Origin: Paraphoma chrysanthemicola
Taxonomy: Eukaryota > Ascomycota > Dothideomycetes > Pleosporales > Phaeosphaeriaceae
DNA: 64,000 nt
Assembly: GCA_020744225.1 (NCBI GenBank)
Contig: JAGMWG010000007.1
Coordinates: 620,001-684,000 of the forward strand
Reading direction: 5' to 3'
Shown here: in pieces, positions 33,259-45,747 of the stretch
Layout: each line of letters starts with the position of its first letter
How positions within the stretch are numbered: the stretch's first letter is position 1
The notes under the pieces: generated by a model
What the model saw: the letters and a program-made list of their open reading frames with translations, nothing else
Databases searched by the model: none
Told to the model about the DNA's origin: nothing
Made by a program: the position numbers and the translations under genes

Positions 33259-35964
33259 TCATGAGAAGACATCGCCACCAAAGCGCCCAACACTCGCCCA
33301 ATCCTGTCGTTTGGTCTCTTCGATTCGCGGTCCTGTCCACGAATGATCCCGAGGCTCAATTAAACAGCCTATACCGCCCTCCTGACACCACTCTGTCACC
33401 AGGGCGTAAATGAACTCAATCTTTGATCGCAAGTGGTTGCGTTCCGTCAACTTCTGGTAGCTGTCCTCCTTGTCCGCAGATCCGTACAAGAGTTGCTGCA
33501 GAGATGCTTGCAAGTCTGCGCGCGTCTTAACATACTTCCATGGCACATTTTTCGTCTCGGCCAGGACTTCTGTTGCTTCCTGCTGGAGACATAGAAATTT
33601 GCAGTATCCAGCGTCCGACGAGAGAACCAGCTTGGTGTGATCTGGGAAATTAAACTGGAATGAGCCATCGTCAAAGCCCCATACACCAACGTTGCCCAGT
33701 CGCTGGTAGAATTTGACGAAGTTGACGCGCTTGGGGTCCCTCCTGAATGGCACTTCTTCCTGTGCGATGGTCGCACACATGTATTTCCCGAACTTGTGCC
33801 ACACTGTCCGTACCTCCTCGATGCGCCTTTTGTCCAGGACCTCGATCCGAGTAAGTCCGCTTCCCTCTTTCAAGGTAGTGTAGAAATCGAGTGAGACACC
33901 CTTTGCTTGCTCTCGATTCTTGCCAGCCTTGATCAAATGGGAGTATCCGTCCGTGGCGAATGCAATTGTCACCGGATGCTGTTCGTCCGCAGTCAAAAGA
34001 GTTCCCACAGTGCCGTCATCAAGCACATACCCTACACCATATCTTCGGGAGTAATCTACCCACTTTGATACAAAGGGTAGCTGTGGGGGTTGGTCGCGTC
34101 TTGTCTTCGTGGTCTTCTTGTCCAAGGCCCGGCCGAGGTTGTGACGAAAGGTATGCAAGCCATCCAAAACCGAGTTTTGATCGGTAGCTGGCACTTCGGT
34201 GCTTATCGCCCGAAAGCGCTCAGTCGATTGTGCTTTTGCTGGTAGTGGAGCTGGGTCTGCTCGTTCGATTGGACGAACAATCGTCTTCACCACTCTTAGA
34301 GGCGGTAGATCAGGCAGGCCTGTTTCGGTAGTCCTTGGGACTTCCTTTGCTGAGTCTCTGACCGTTCGCGCTCGTGTTGTCGTTCGCGAATCTCTTGGTA
34401 CCCGTAGTGGCGCGGGTGCTACAGCTGTCGCGGCCGTGACTCGCCCCGGGTTCGATATCTTGCGTACTGCTCGCAGGCGGGTGGGCTGCTTGTCCAGGAT
34501 CCGTATGGGTGCCTCGATCTCTTGGACTGGCTCGACATTCTCCTTCAGTGTAGGCATCGGCTGCTCCTTCTTGGTTACCCTCGGCAAGCGGCCTTTCGGT
34601 CTGTCATTGCCGGTGGTCGATATCAATGCCTGCCCCTCTGATGAAGATTCTTTCTCCTCTGAAATCTCGCTCAGCCCTCCAGTAGTTTGTTGGGGCCACT
34701 GCACACGCGCTGGAAATGGCACGTATACACAGTCCTTTGCAAACGGTATGTTTGGTTGTTTGCCCGCTTCGATTTCCTTTTGGCAGTCTTTGGCCACAGT
34801 CTTGTTCCTCCGGCTTCCGTATGCCCCGAACGACTTTCCAGGCTCGTACTCGCCCACAGCAGACGCCTTGCACATGGCCCACCACTCTTCGGTCCATCCG
34901 CGCTTGATGGTTAGTGCTGTTGGTGGCCGATTCTTGGGCCACTTGGGCACACGAGAAGTGCAGCCACTGTCGAGCTCGAGGGGGATGTAGCCTAGCTTGA
35001 AGAATGGATGGGCAACGATCTGGTCGGGAGTCGGTCGTTCATCTTCATGCACGAGCAGCAGTGAGACGATGTCACGTAGATCGTCGGTGATTTCATTTGC
35101 GAATTTGGCAAGGTCTGGCCAGGTGTATTCGCGGGCTTTGAGCTTTCGGTAGATGTCTTCGCGCTTTGCTGCGTGGAACGGTGCCCTTCCGACGGCAAGT
35201 GTGTACCTGCTCATGTAAGTATAATGCCTCTCGCACATTTGGGCATTCCTCTTACATCATGATCCCGATGGCCCACAAATCCACCTTCTCGTCGTGGCCC
35301 TTTCCCGTCTTCTCGAGCACTTCGGGGGCAAGGTAGTTCGGTGTGCCGCACATAGTCGTCCGCCGAATCGCGCCATAGTCGCTCTGCGACACAAGTAGCG
35401 CGGCCAGTCCGAAGTCGCCGACCTTCACGTTCATGTCGCGGTCCAGAAAGAGATTCCCGGTTTTGAGGTCCCGGTGGACGATGTTCCGCGTGTGGAGGTA
35501 CTTGATGGCGCCGCATGTCTGTATCATGAAGCGTCGGATCTCGGGCATGGTGAAGTACTTTCGCTTCTTGATCGCGTCGGCAAGAGATCCATTCTCGCAT
35601 AGCTCGAGTACGACGTATGTGCTTGTTTCGAAGGAAAAGGCGCGATAGAACTCGACAATGTTTGGGTGAGCCAGTTTGGAATGGATCTGTAGTTCGGTCA
35701 CAAACTGTGACGCGTCAGTAAAAGTCGCGTCTATATGGTCCAGTCTCGCTGCACCTTCTGTGCCAGTTTGGGTGGCTCCATTTTGGATCTGACGATCTTC
35801 AGAGCGACTGTGGTGCTGGCCATGTGGTCATGCTGCAGCAGCTTCGCGCGGTGGCAGATGGCGAAGCCGCCCTTGCCCAGCTGCGGACCCGTCTCATATT
35901 GCAGTCCTTCAGGGTCACGCACAATCTCCGGCGGCGCATCGGCGTGGATGGACGAGGTAGACAT
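33259..35964 (-). CDS. plkA: Polo-like serine/threonine kinase
   Basis: Three exons (35964-35755, 35704-35256, 35206-33259) keep phase, about 868 aa. The kinase domain has the polo-type glycine loop LGKGGFAICHRA (29-40), VALK lysine (about 56), HRDLKTGN (Asp about 149), DFG (about 167) and the T-loop RRTTMCGTPNYLAPEVL, with activation threonines at about 186-187. After YTLAVGRAPFHAAKREDIY and HPFF comes a linker of about 300 residues, basic and Pro/Thr-rich. Polo box 1 starts at KWVDYSRRYGVGYVLDDG (about 601); polo box 2 is around FYQRLGNVGVWGFDDGSFQF (about 700-755). PLKs control mitotic entry, spindle poles and septation. It is divergent from the OPA3-like gene. Confidence 0.93.
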
Positions 35965-36450
35965 TGGGTTGACGTGGTTCGAGATTCGAGATGCCTGGTG
36001 GTGGTGGTCTGCGGCGGAACGCTATTGACAAGCCTGGAGTTGCCAGGGCAACAGCAAAACCACGGCCTCGCTTCAGTCCCACCTGCTGCGCGCCGAATCA
36101 AGCACTTTTGCACTGATTGTGCAGACCGTACATAATAATCCTTTCACACGCACCAGATAGCCTGATTGTAAACCGCAGAGATGTTCCATTGTGATGGCGT
36201 GTCGTAGCTGCGCTCGTGGTGGAAAGGCGCGAATGACATCGGCTTTCAGCACCTCCGAGCTGGTTCCGAGCAGGCAACCTCGAATAAGCCATGACGATGC
36301 AATCTTCTACCAACCCTCATCACCGCTCGACACACTATCGCAAGTACTTCCCAGATGATACTGAGTATGTTGAGTAAACCATGAGATCGCAATAGCGCTC
36401 CAATCGCATTCCCGTCGCCCGTAAACTACAAAGTCCGAAAGTAGCCCAAC
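35965..36450. promoter_or_regulatory. Shared upstream region of polo kinase and OPA3-like gene
   Basis: 486 bp between the divergent start codons at 35964 (minus) and 36451 (plus), so both promoters must lie here. No specific factor site is claimed. Confidence 0.55.
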
Positions 36451-37273
36451 ATGTCCCTCACCCTAAAGGTCACTTCGCTATTCGTGCGAACGTTGGCAAA
36501 ACCCGTCGCCGTACGAAGATTCATCGCCCAATTCCCAGTCATCGCTAAGTCCTAGACAGAATGCGATCAAACGCAATGCCCACGAGCACCAGCGTTTTAA
36601 GCGTGTTTGCGTCAAATTCGCGCAGGGACTGCATCGCATCGACATGCGAATGCGCCTCGGCCTACTCCAAGATCCTGCCGTCATCGATCGCCAGATAAAG
36701 AAGGAGGTGCAAGCAGCCGAGGCAGCACGACAGAAGGCCGCTACGCCGACCGTCAAGACCGAGGCCGAAACAATCGCAGATGAGGCCTTGACAGAGAAGG
36801 AGAGAGAAGCCATACGGAAGAAGGCGGAGGAGCGGAGTAAGCCTCGAATACGGCCGTTGTCTGAACAGAAGGCAATTGAGATGGGCGCAAACTTCGTCGC
36901 CGAGACTTTTATCTTTGCCGTTGGCATTGGTGTCATCGTTGTCGAGCAATGGCGGCAGAGGAGGAAAGCAAAGAACGCTAGAGACGATATTCGAGAGGAT
37001 CTCGAGGAGATACAGAATGAGCTGAAAGTTGTCAAAGCAGAGCTGGAAGAGATGAAGGCGCGCCACCCCGAGCCTGCGCCGTCTGGCGGATTGCTCCACT
37101 TCTGGAAAGGGAACGGCAAAGGCGACGAAAAAAAGGACGAGAAGTTGATGGATCTGAAAGCAACAACTGCCATTCCAGCCACGGCAAGAACCTCGGCATT
37201 AGAGCCATCGAGTAAACCGCCTGCGATCGAAGAACAGCCTAAGCAGCCCCACGTCTCGGGCACCGCAGCTTAG
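36451..37273 (+). CDS. opa3: OPA3-like mitochondrial protein
   Basis: Two exons (36451-36510, 36560-37273; 49-nt intron GTACGA...GACAG, phase 0), 257 aa. The N-terminus MSLTLKVTSLFVRTLAKPVA is followed by NAIKRNAHEHQRFKRVCVKF and AQGLHRIDMRMRLGLLQD, the conserved OPA3 core. A hydrophobic stretch (VAETFIFAVGIGVIVVEQW) is probably membrane-embedded and is followed by a coiled-coil-like region rich in Glu, Lys and Arg. The C-terminus is Ala/Pro/Lys-rich. OPA3 proteins associate with mitochondrial membranes and affect mitochondrial shape; the exact role in fungi is unclear. Splicing is required: without it the N-terminal half of the OPA3 core is out of frame. Confidence 0.92.
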
Positions 37274-37878
37274 AAGATCTTCCAGATTATTCGTCGTCTT
37301 TGCTGAGTTCAAACGGCAGTAAACTTTGGATAAGCTCATTGTTGCAGATTCTCCTCTCATGATACCCATCAGATAAAAGTAAATCGGAAGCATTTACAGG
37401 TCGGTAGGATAGATGTACATTACAATTGCATGATAACTACCCAACAACCTCCAGCCTAGCGACTTTGCTCGCGACGACTTGATACCTATTGCTCTGTGTA
37501 TCGTTTTTGGATAAGGTGTGCGGTGATCACTGAGATTGCCAGGTCATGATAAAGCTTACTCAACTCTTCACCCATCGCTCCTTCCATTTCTGCATCGGGG
37601 CGCTTTCCTACCCCAAGTCAATCGCCACATCAACCTCACCGACACACATCCAACTCAACACTCATCACTCTCCTTGGCACTGACGATCGTCGGAATCGTG
37701 TCTCCACCATTCCAAGGTTCGCAGCACTACACTTCTGCCCATCCGGCTGGTATTGTTACCCGAAGCTTGGGATCAGAGCACGTGAGCATCGCAGTTCGTG
37801 CAAAACTTATTTCATCGACAAGAAGATACTAATTCCACACAAGTCACACCTCGCACGGCTTCTCACGTTGCGAAAGTC
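37274..37878. other. Intergenic, no gene seen
   Basis: 605 bp with the 3' end of the OPA3-like gene and the presumed promoter or 5' exon of the next gene. An ATACTAAT branch-like site with CACAAG acceptor near 37828-37844 hints at an unplaced upstream exon. Confidence 0.4.
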
Positions 37879-38406
37879 ATGGCGAGCATCAATCACGTTT
37901 CACGCAATAACGGCCCAGTGAACGCCCGCTTGAACTTGTTCAACAACCAACGAGTGCTTGGTTCACGGCAGAACGTCCAGCACCATGCGCCTCATATACA
38001 GCTAAATGGCGCAACCAACCACCTCTCCCCAACCGTACACTCAACCTCGACACCAACGCATGCCTACACTCAGCACACTCTCCGCAATGTTCCGCCTACG
38101 CAACCTCAGCGGAACCTTCGTCACCAGCACCAGACACGGAGTAGCACCAACACCCGCGCACAAGCCCGCACTTCCGAGAATGCAGTCACCGATCTCTTGC
38201 CGTTTTGTACTACTGGCCCGCCTCTTCAGGAGGAGCAGATTATCGCCCTGAGTGATGTGGCTGGTAGTCTGAAGGAGGTGATGATGCTAGCGCTGGGTGC
38301 TGCAGCGGGCGATCGCACTTGTGTGGACAAGTTAGAGGGTGCTGTTGGTCGAGCTGCAGCGGTCAGGATTGTGGACTTCTTTGGGGAGGAGTGGGAGGTG
38401 GAGTGA
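37879..38406 (+). CDS. Small protein of unknown function
   Basis: 175 aa from ATG 37879; the frame is open upstream to 37798 but without another ATG. The first 120 residues are low-complexity, rich in Asn, His, Thr, Gln and Arg (for example VQHHAPHIQLNGATNH), probably disordered. The last 60 form a compact, conserved-looking helical region: LLPFCTTGPPLQEEQIIALS, DVAGSLKEVMMLALGAAAGD, then VGRAAAVRIVDFFGEEWEVE. No family recognised. The gene lies alone between the OPA3-like gene and the broken HET gene. A short upstream exon could exist, so the start is provisional. Confidence 0.5.
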   Translation: MASINHVSRNNGPVNARLNLFNNQRVLGSRQNVQHHAPHIQLNGATNHLSPTVHSTSTPTHAYTQHTLRNVPPTQPQRNLRHQHQTRSSTNTRAQARTSENAVTDLLPFCTTGPPLQEEQIIALSDVAGSLKEVMMLALGAAAGDRTCVDKLEGAVGRAAAVRIVDFFGEEWEVE

Positions 38407-39121
38407 ACTCTTGATAGGTGTATGATGCCTAGGGTGATAAATCCGAAGGTATCAGTATCGCTACATCACGAATAATTATGTGGATTTGAGCGCGTTAAGT
38501 AGCACGGAGGAGCTTTGCAGCCAAGGTAGCAACTGCTTTTACTGAACCAGACATCATTCGTGCCGAGATCTTACTTACATTCACTTTCTTGAGATCCTGT
38601 ATCTGCCTCGTTTTACTTCCGCTATTGAGTCTGGGCGTAAAGCTCCAATTGAACAGTCTTGTTCTTACGAGAGTATCATTATATGCTTCATTATTAGCAC
38701 GACAATAGCAGGTTTTGCAGACGCCTATGATCCAATTGCACAACACTCAGACTACATTCAGACGTCCAGGCGTAGTTCAGTGTGATAATCCGATACCTGG
38801 ATCCCCGTCCAATGTGAGCTTCGTTTGTCATGGGGATCAGAGCAAGTCTAATGAAGCTATATCCGCGGCGGATACTATCTTTTTCAAGTTCTGCTTCCTC
38901 CAGCCTCCTTGAATGAGGATATCCATAGCCGTGCTAGAATCAGGAAGATGGGTCTTGGCGTCCGAATAACTTCAGCCTTGGTGCCGTTGTTGCCTAACTC
39001 GGTGGAGAGCTTAGCTGGTCTTTCTACTTTCCACCCCACCTAGGTCGATTACATACACATCGTCTCTTTGACTCGCTGTTCGATCGATTGCGTCACTTTT
39101 AGGCTTTGTCACTGCACAGTC
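38407..39121. other. Intergenic, no gene seen
   Basis: 715 bp without a supported gene between the small unknown gene and the HET pseudogene. Confidence 0.5.
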
Positions 39122-41114
39122 ATGTCTGAGACAAGAGATCTCAATCTTCACCCGAAATCGCCTCAATCTGGGTCACCGGAGGAGCGCGAAGCAGGCCAGG
39201 CTTCATCGAGCTGTCCCCATCCAGCAGTTGGAAACTTTCAATACTTCCCGGAGGCTTTGTCAGAGCCTGGCACTTTCAGGCTATTGCGACTACATCCCGT
39301 TACACGATATGCAGACCCACTTTCCTTCGATCTCGAGAACGCGTCTCTGAACAGGCCACCTCGGTATGACGCCATTTCTTACACTTGGGACGATCAGTCT
39401 CCCGAAATCGAGGCTTATTGCGAAGGACTCAAATTCTTCGTCACAAAGAATTGTGCGAGGATTCTGTCAGTTCTTCGCCGGCAGGAGGAAGATACACTTG
39501 TCTGGATCGATCAGATATGTATCAATCAGGCATCGAACGAAGATCGCGACAAGAATGTGGCACAGATGGGTGTAATTTATTCCAGGTCACGGAACGTATT
39601 CATTTGGACGGGAGAGATTGAAGGGCCAACCAAAGACTTTTTGACCAGGATTGTTCAGGACAATCTAGTCACTATATCTGAGTGTGCCGACTTTGAGGAA
39701 TTGATTGTTTTGGGAAAATATGATTCCGACCCACTTTTTGCAAAGAAATCAGAGGGCCAAACTGACCTTGAAGACGGTGAGTGCTGCTTTGTTGTTCTTG
39801 TGGGACGAGTCAAGTACTGAAACTATATCGACATCCTCTATAACCACTTCATATCTCGTCCATGGTTCCATCGAATGTGGACCTTCCAGGAGGTCGTCCG
39901 TGTCAAGCACGGCAGAATCTTCTTCATGAGTGTCGACAGCTTCTTCTGGCTCCCACACATTCTCCGTTTCGAAATATTTAGGGGTCTGGCAACATCCTAC
40001 CACATTGGATGGCTGATCTTGTTCACGATGACCGTGTCCGGCAATCTTTCAACTCAGTGGGAGCTATCTGATCTACTCGAGACTTTACAAAATCGCCAAT
40101 GCTCTGACCCAAAGGACAAAATTCTCGCACTCTACGGCCTCTTGGAATTGCTTCTACAGCCGAGCAAGGGCGATCCAGTGCAGGGCTCCAAAGTATCTGA
40201 AAAGCCGCATTTCCGTATTCCGAGCTTCAAGTACACACAACCAACCGCTAGTGTCTACAAAAGCGCTATCTCATGGGCTCTATCGGTTCGTCGGGACGCA
40301 AAAATTCTCTGTCTAGCCTGTTACAGTTCGTCAGAAGCTGCTGAGAGAGTCCGACTGAGCGCACACATCACATCAGGTCTACCAAGCTGGGTGCCCGATC
40401 TGCAGTTCCTCTCCCACCTCGGGCGACCCGCCATGAGAAACCCTATCGTACGCAGCCACAAGGGCACACCGCTACTCGGCGTCTTGCTCGGCGTCGTTCA
40501 TCTACGACCGGCCCACAGACAACTCGATATGTCTCAAAGGTGTTTTCTGTACAACAATTGACTACATTGGAATAGAGACACAACCTTGGCTTGGACACGA
40601 TCGCAACCTAGAGAGTTCGGTTATACCCTTCTGCAACATAATCAACGCATGGCGAGCCGAGTGTCGGGAATTTTACCAGCTCCATGCTGAGGTTGAGCTA
40701 GATTTTGAGAAGTTCGCGCGAGGCAGGTTATTTGTCGCTTGCAAGGAAATAGCAATGAGTTTTGACGAAGATGAATCGACTGAGTATTGCAAATCGATTG
40801 CGATCGTGGCGGAGAGGGCCCCATTTACCCTGGACGACTGTGATTCTCATCTGGTCAAAATTTTCCATCGTTTCAGCGCCAGAATAGCAAACAGGACTTT
40901 GTTGATCTCGAAACGGGGACCGCTTGGCACAGGTGTGGGCCAATTCCAGCTTGGCGACCAAGTTTTTGCAGTCGCAGGGTTGGACAACTTGCTTATTCTT
41001 CGTGGAGTCGGAGACTACTATGTGCTTGTTGGCCATGCGTACATGGATGGGTTGATGAAAGGTGAAGCTTGGCCTGAAAATGAACGCGACTTGCAAGATA
41101 TTGAGATCAGATGA
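39122..41114 (+). pseudogene. HET-domain gene broken by a stop and a frameshift
   Basis: From ATG 39122 the frame shows the HET signature RYDAISYTWDD, TLVWIDQICINQASNEDRDK and MGVIYSRSRNVFIWTGE. It stops at TGA 39818-39820, yet homology continues in the same frame with YIDILYNHFISRPWFHRMWT, FQEVVRVKHGRIFF and GLPSWVPDLQF. The stop sits where a Trp would fit. Near 40430-40480 homology shifts by one frame to DNSICLKGVFCTTIDYIG, and that frame runs through GDQVFAVAGLDNLLIL and YVLVGHAYMDGLMKGEA to 41114. A GTGAGT at 39779 cannot rescue it: the only following AG deletes the conserved RPWF block and changes phase. The gene is a nearly full-length dead member of the family represented intact at 12469-14271. 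Confidence 0.8.
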
Positions 41115-42135
41115 GTATGGTTAGGCGTCGTTGAGGATGCCTAATGCTTCATTGGGAGGCTGCCCATATGAGTGGCTGTCGCGCCGAACGGCGACTTGAA
41201 CATGCGCATGCAAGTACAGTCCTAATAGTGCCAACTCGATCGAAGGCGCGTGCAAAATCTTATTTTTCACCGTACCATTATGAAGCACCCGAAGTTTATC
41301 TACGCACCATTCGAATCGCGCGAGTATATCTCGAGATCTCTTGGCTCTGAGCGGAGTGAGGTGGTAATATATGATACAGTAAAATCAATAACGGAAATGC
41401 ACGCTCAACTCAAGTGCACAACACCATATCTCGATTCAAACGCTGTCTTACCGGCGGAAGCGGCAAATGCTTAAATTGCCGTACACGTTTCCCCTTACTT
41501 TCGACGTCGCGCTCACTTGTCGTCACATTGGCACAATAGCACACAACACCATATTCACATGTTCGGCTCGATAGCCGGCAGGTACCATACTTCCGAGGTC
41601 TGTGCCGACGATCACCAAACCTACCAGCATGCAGAAGCCGTGTCGATCAGCCTCGTGGGGTTAGTGTACAAGGGTATGTACTTCGTATCTGCTGCACTGC
41701 GGCACGGCGTCTGACGGGACGGCTGAGCGGAGTGACGGGGGTTTGATAACGCATGTGAATACCTAGGTACATGCTTCTCCGCGTTTTACGGACGAGTTCG
41801 TGGAGGTGGGTCTGGGGACGGATGTGCTGGGAATTGGGGAGTGATTGTGGGGATGGGTAGAAACGTTTGTCGCTTTTTTTAAAGTGAACTCGTACTGGGT
41901 GTGTAACTGCAGGTGCTTGTGAAGATGTGGAATATAGCGTGAGAGAAAAGTGCAGAAACTTTGTTTTGAGCGACAATAGCAATTTGGTCGCAATGCTTAG
42001 GCCAGTGAAACACAAATGCCATTCGTGCATCTAGTGAGTGTATAAGGTATCATACGCCAAAACACAATGCCAGCAGACCTCCCAATCAGTCTCTCATTAT
42101 TCTTCCGTTCACCGATTTATCCAATTCTCAGTTCC
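41115..42135. other. Intergenic, no gene seen
   Basis: About 1 kb between the HET pseudogene and the 3' end of the DUF3712-type gene. Only short, unsupported frames are present. Confidence 0.5.
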
Positions 42136-43300
42136 CTATGATGGCGCAATGTTCGTAATATTAATTCCCAGCGCACTCAGTGCCGGCCCGACATTCAGAT
42201 CCAGTTTGACCACGTTACTCTTAATCGCCCCAGCATAGTAGTCCAGACTCTTTCCATCTTTGATACTCGAATTGCCCGTGACTTCTAGCGGAATGACGGC
42301 ATTCCTGTACTTGGATTGTACGAGGCCGATAACGGTCAGTTGGTCGACGCGCGCTTGCATCGGGACGGTGTTGTTGCCTGGACGCAGAACGAGGTTGGGA
42401 AGAAGCGAGTAGCCGATCGTCCTGTTATCGACAGCGAGGTTCATGGTTACATTGCCAAGATCGAGCGTCATGACAGACGGGTTGGGAATGTAAACTGTGC
42501 CAACCATGTTGGAGCCGTCGGGGAGGATGTTGCCGGCACCAGCGAGGACGCGAATGGACGTGATGTTGAGGCCTTTGAGGTGGTTAAGGCCTGTGTGATG
42601 TTAGTTTGAATGGGCGTTCAATGGATTGGGTCACCTTACCCTTCATCGTGACGACTTTGTTATAGTCGACGTCCATGCCTGGCAGACCTTTCAGGTGGAC
42701 TTTTGTCTTTCCATCGAGATGAACCTTGAACTCTTCGGCACCCAGGACAGCTTTGGTGTACTCGTTGAACGCTTCTGCGGATGCGAATTTTACGTCCTGG
42801 TCGACAGTGACGTGAGTCTCGGCTTCTGACTTGGCTGTCGGGATGTCGATGTACAGGAAGGGGCTCTTTCCTTCGAGAGACAGGGCTGCTCGGAATCCAT
42901 CAACCGTGGGGTGGTAACTGCTACCGCTCCTGATCACGCTCTCGAGCTTCAGGTGAACGCCGTCGGGGGTTGGGTTCGTCACTTCTTGCGAAGTGACTTC
43001 TAATGTTGATGCGTTGATTTCGTGCTGCGCTTTCTTCGGGATAGCAACAAATATTATAGGCAAGATGATCACCAGAACGATGACAATAAGAACCAGACAA
43101 TCTTCGTTCGGTCAGTCTGTATATCGACGCTGAGATACGTGGTCTTGCTCACCACACCACCAGAACTTTCTGCAGTGGTTCTTCACCCGTCCCTTTGCGC
43201 CTGGTTGTGGGCCCGGGGGATACAGTTTGTTCATCACACCACCTCGCTTTTGTGGGGAATACACCTCCTCCGTCCGCGCTGGTTCATGCTTTGATTCCAT
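42136..43300 (-). CDS. Single-pass membrane protein with DUF3712-type ectodomain
   Basis: Three exons (43300-43153, 43101-42640, 42590-42136; introns 51 and 49 nt) keep phase, 354 aa. A basic cytoplasmic N-terminus (MESKHEPARTEEVYSPQKRG, ending CRKFWWCDC) precedes one transmembrane helix, LVLIVIVLVIILPIIFVAIP. The rest is a beta-rich extracellular or luminal region with LEVTSQEVTNPTPDGVHLKL and, later, VYIPNPSVMTLDLGNVTMNL, typical of the fungal DUF3712/LEA-like family. Several N-glycosylation sequons (NITS, NVTM, NRTI, NSSI) support a luminal location. The family's function is unknown. Splicing of exon 1 directly completes the membrane helix, which supports the model. Confidence 0.85.
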
Positions 43301-44769
43301 TATGGTAAGATAGCCTGCGATGCAGAAGATTCAAAGAACAGAAAAGGGTTGAGAACTGTGGCAGTCACAGAGTAGCACTGCTAAGGTGACAATCGTTGTC
43401 GGACAAGTGAAAAGAAACGACTACCCCAGATCATGAAAGATCAGGTGGTGCTCTTTGCGGGGAAAGCACCTTTATGACATTGAGGTTCCGGGGTCAAGGG
43501 CTCCTGGACAACTGAAAAGCGGCAATATCGTACCAGCTCGAAAGAGGCCGTTCGCCGACAGCAAGCGATGGCTCGGTTGTCAAGAGAAGATACGATCAAC
43601 AGCAGGGGTGCAATGCCCTCTAACATGAGCAGTGATTTTGAGTGGGCCCCAGTTTAGGAAGAAGTCCGAGATCCTTGCCACCCCTCCGCGAACAATACGA
43701 TGCCGAGGCTGGTGCAAGCAATTCATTGGCACATGCTTCTTTCTGTAACCTAACAGCAACGGCGTTTTATGTGGAAGGACTAATCTTGTGAGACGGGTGA
43801 GTGGCTACATCAGCGGGAGCTAGACACCTCAACCAATCTCCAGCCCTTTGTGTCGGATGCACCGACCTCGTCTGAGCGCGCGACGTTGGTAGTGATGCTT
43901 TAAGACAGCGACATATGAATGGCACAGAGAGGCTCTGGTTCGGATCACGCCCGCACGTTACCCCGGGCCAAGCCGGGCACTAGCCCGATGAATGACCAGT
44001 TGTAGCTTAGGCTGATTTGTTGTGTTAGAGTTTCAACCAATGCCACGCATTAACGGCCGGTTGTCAGCCTGTATTGAGCAGGGTGCCTCTTTACCGCACA
44101 CATGGACCCCTTCGCAGACAGGCAATAAATCCACGGAGGCGAGTAAAGGAGATCACCGAGACAGCGTTTTCATGTGAAAATGCGAGTGTTGGGTGGACCA
44201 TCCGACTGGACCGCACACGCGACAGGCGCCCCGTCAGGCACAGGCGGTTGGAATGCGGAGAACGAGGACGCAATCTTTCCAGGCGGCAAAAGGTAGCAGG
44301 TTGCAATGATGTCTGCGACAAACAAAGCTGACAATAGAGGTTCCCCGAAGCTACAAACGCGTCGAGGGCAGCCCGAGTGGCACAGAGAAAAAGGTTTAAG
44401 AAGGCGCGACTCGATCTTGAAATTGGTGGGCCCCGTTTCAAAGCCACCCGTGTCTGAGGCGCCCAACGATGACATTCGAATAGTTGAGGATTCGTATCGA
44501 TTTGCACGTGCGACTAGATTACCACAACTTTCTTTAGGAAGCATCGCCGTGCAAACTTGTCCAGCAAGGAGCGATTCGAAGGCCATGGCAGCTCAAGGTG
44601 AGGCAGAGGAGGTCAAGAGAAGGAATCTGGGGAAACGGCGATCCGCTGTTGTGATGCGCCAAGTCAATGCTTGAAATGTGGGGCGAAAGTTCGCTACTCT
44701 CGAAACTTGAGTTTCGCGGTCTGAAATGCTCTCCGCCAAATCACTGTATACAACGACTCAGCCACCACA
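43301..44769. other. Intergenic, no gene seen
   Basis: 1.47 kb between divergent start codons of the DUF3712-type gene (minus) and the G-patch gene (plus). It holds both promoters. The 120-140-codon overlapping frames near 44090-44670 show no recognisable domain. Confidence 0.5.
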
Positions 44770-45747
44770 ATGTCGCAATCCGATGAAGACGATGACTACA
44801 TGAATATGACGTTCGAGGATGCGCCGAAAGGCCCAAAGTACGAAACCTCCCTCCAACGCGCCGCGCGCAAGCGCAAAGAGGTGCGTCAAGTAAGCATGCG
44901 GAGGATGCGCGAAGCTAACATGGCAAAATAGGGCGAAGCAAGAGCGCGACAGAAGACCAAGGCAGAGCGTGAAGCAGATGCAGAGGCTGCGCGAGAAGCA
45001 GCGCTAGCCACTGCGCTGCCAGAGACGAATAAGGGCTTCAAGATGATGGCCAAGTTCGGTTTCAAGCAAGGCGATGTCCTGGGCAAATCCGAGAATGCCC
45101 GCAAAGAACCTATACGAGTCGACATGAAGGGCGACAGGAGCGGTATCGGTCTTGAGTCCGAGAAGAAGCGCAAGTTCAGAGAGCAATGGGAGCAGGCAGA
45201 GCGCGAGGCGAAGCGCTCCAAGGAGGAAGAGGGCGACTATGTCGAGATCCGTCGGCTTGAAGCCAAGGAGAAGAAGGCAGAAAGGGACCTGGACAATGCG
45301 CAAAGAACTGCTGAGCGGCTGTCGGAGAAGGAAGAGGAAGACAAAGGTACCTCACAGCCAGCAGAGAAGCCCGTGATGGATATGAACGTGCTTTGGCGCA
45401 GTCGAGCGCGGCGGAGAGCCGTCATTAAGCACGAGAAGCAGCAGCGTCGGGAACTGAATAACAGCATCGCGTCACGCCTACCGACCCTCGCACCTGAGGA
45501 AGAGGATGACGATTCCAAGGTAGCGCAGGGTCGAGACTTGGCCCCCTTCTATACCTCGTTGGAGAATGACCTTGAGGATGAGGATCCAGAGCTTGCAGAA
45601 TTTGAAGCATTGCCTGTTCCCGAGAGGCTGCAGAAGCTTCTCATCTTCCTTCGAGACACTTTCCACTACTGCCTTTACTGCGGATACCAGTATCCTGATG
45701 CCGCAATGGAGGGCTGTCCTGGCGTGACGGACGAAGAGCATGACTGA
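44770..45747 (+). CDS. G-patch protein, GPATCH11-like
   Basis: Two exons (44770-44880, 44932-45747; 51-nt intron GTGCGT...AATAG, phase 0), 308 aa. The acidic start MSQSDEDDDYMNMTFEDAPK is followed by a basic helix. A short G-patch is then read at FKMMAKFGFKQGDVLGKSEN and continues to GDRSGIGLES. A long charged coiled-coil-like region comes next, and a C-terminal DUF4187-type motif, FHYCLYCGYQYPDAAMEG, then CPGVTDEEHD, ends the protein. This layout matches GPATCH11, a nuclear protein linked to RNA processing and, in vertebrates, to centromeres. G-patches usually stimulate DEAH-box helicases; the partner here is not known. Confidence 0.9.

Noticed and set aside
39779..39889. Intron that would remove the TGA of the HET pseudogene
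   Set aside because: The only AG after the stop lies beyond the conserved RPWFHRMWT block and gives the wrong phase.
44091..44674. Overlapping ORFs on both strands upstream of the G-patch gene
   Set aside because: No domain, no conserved start context, and mutual overlap; treated as promoter DNA.
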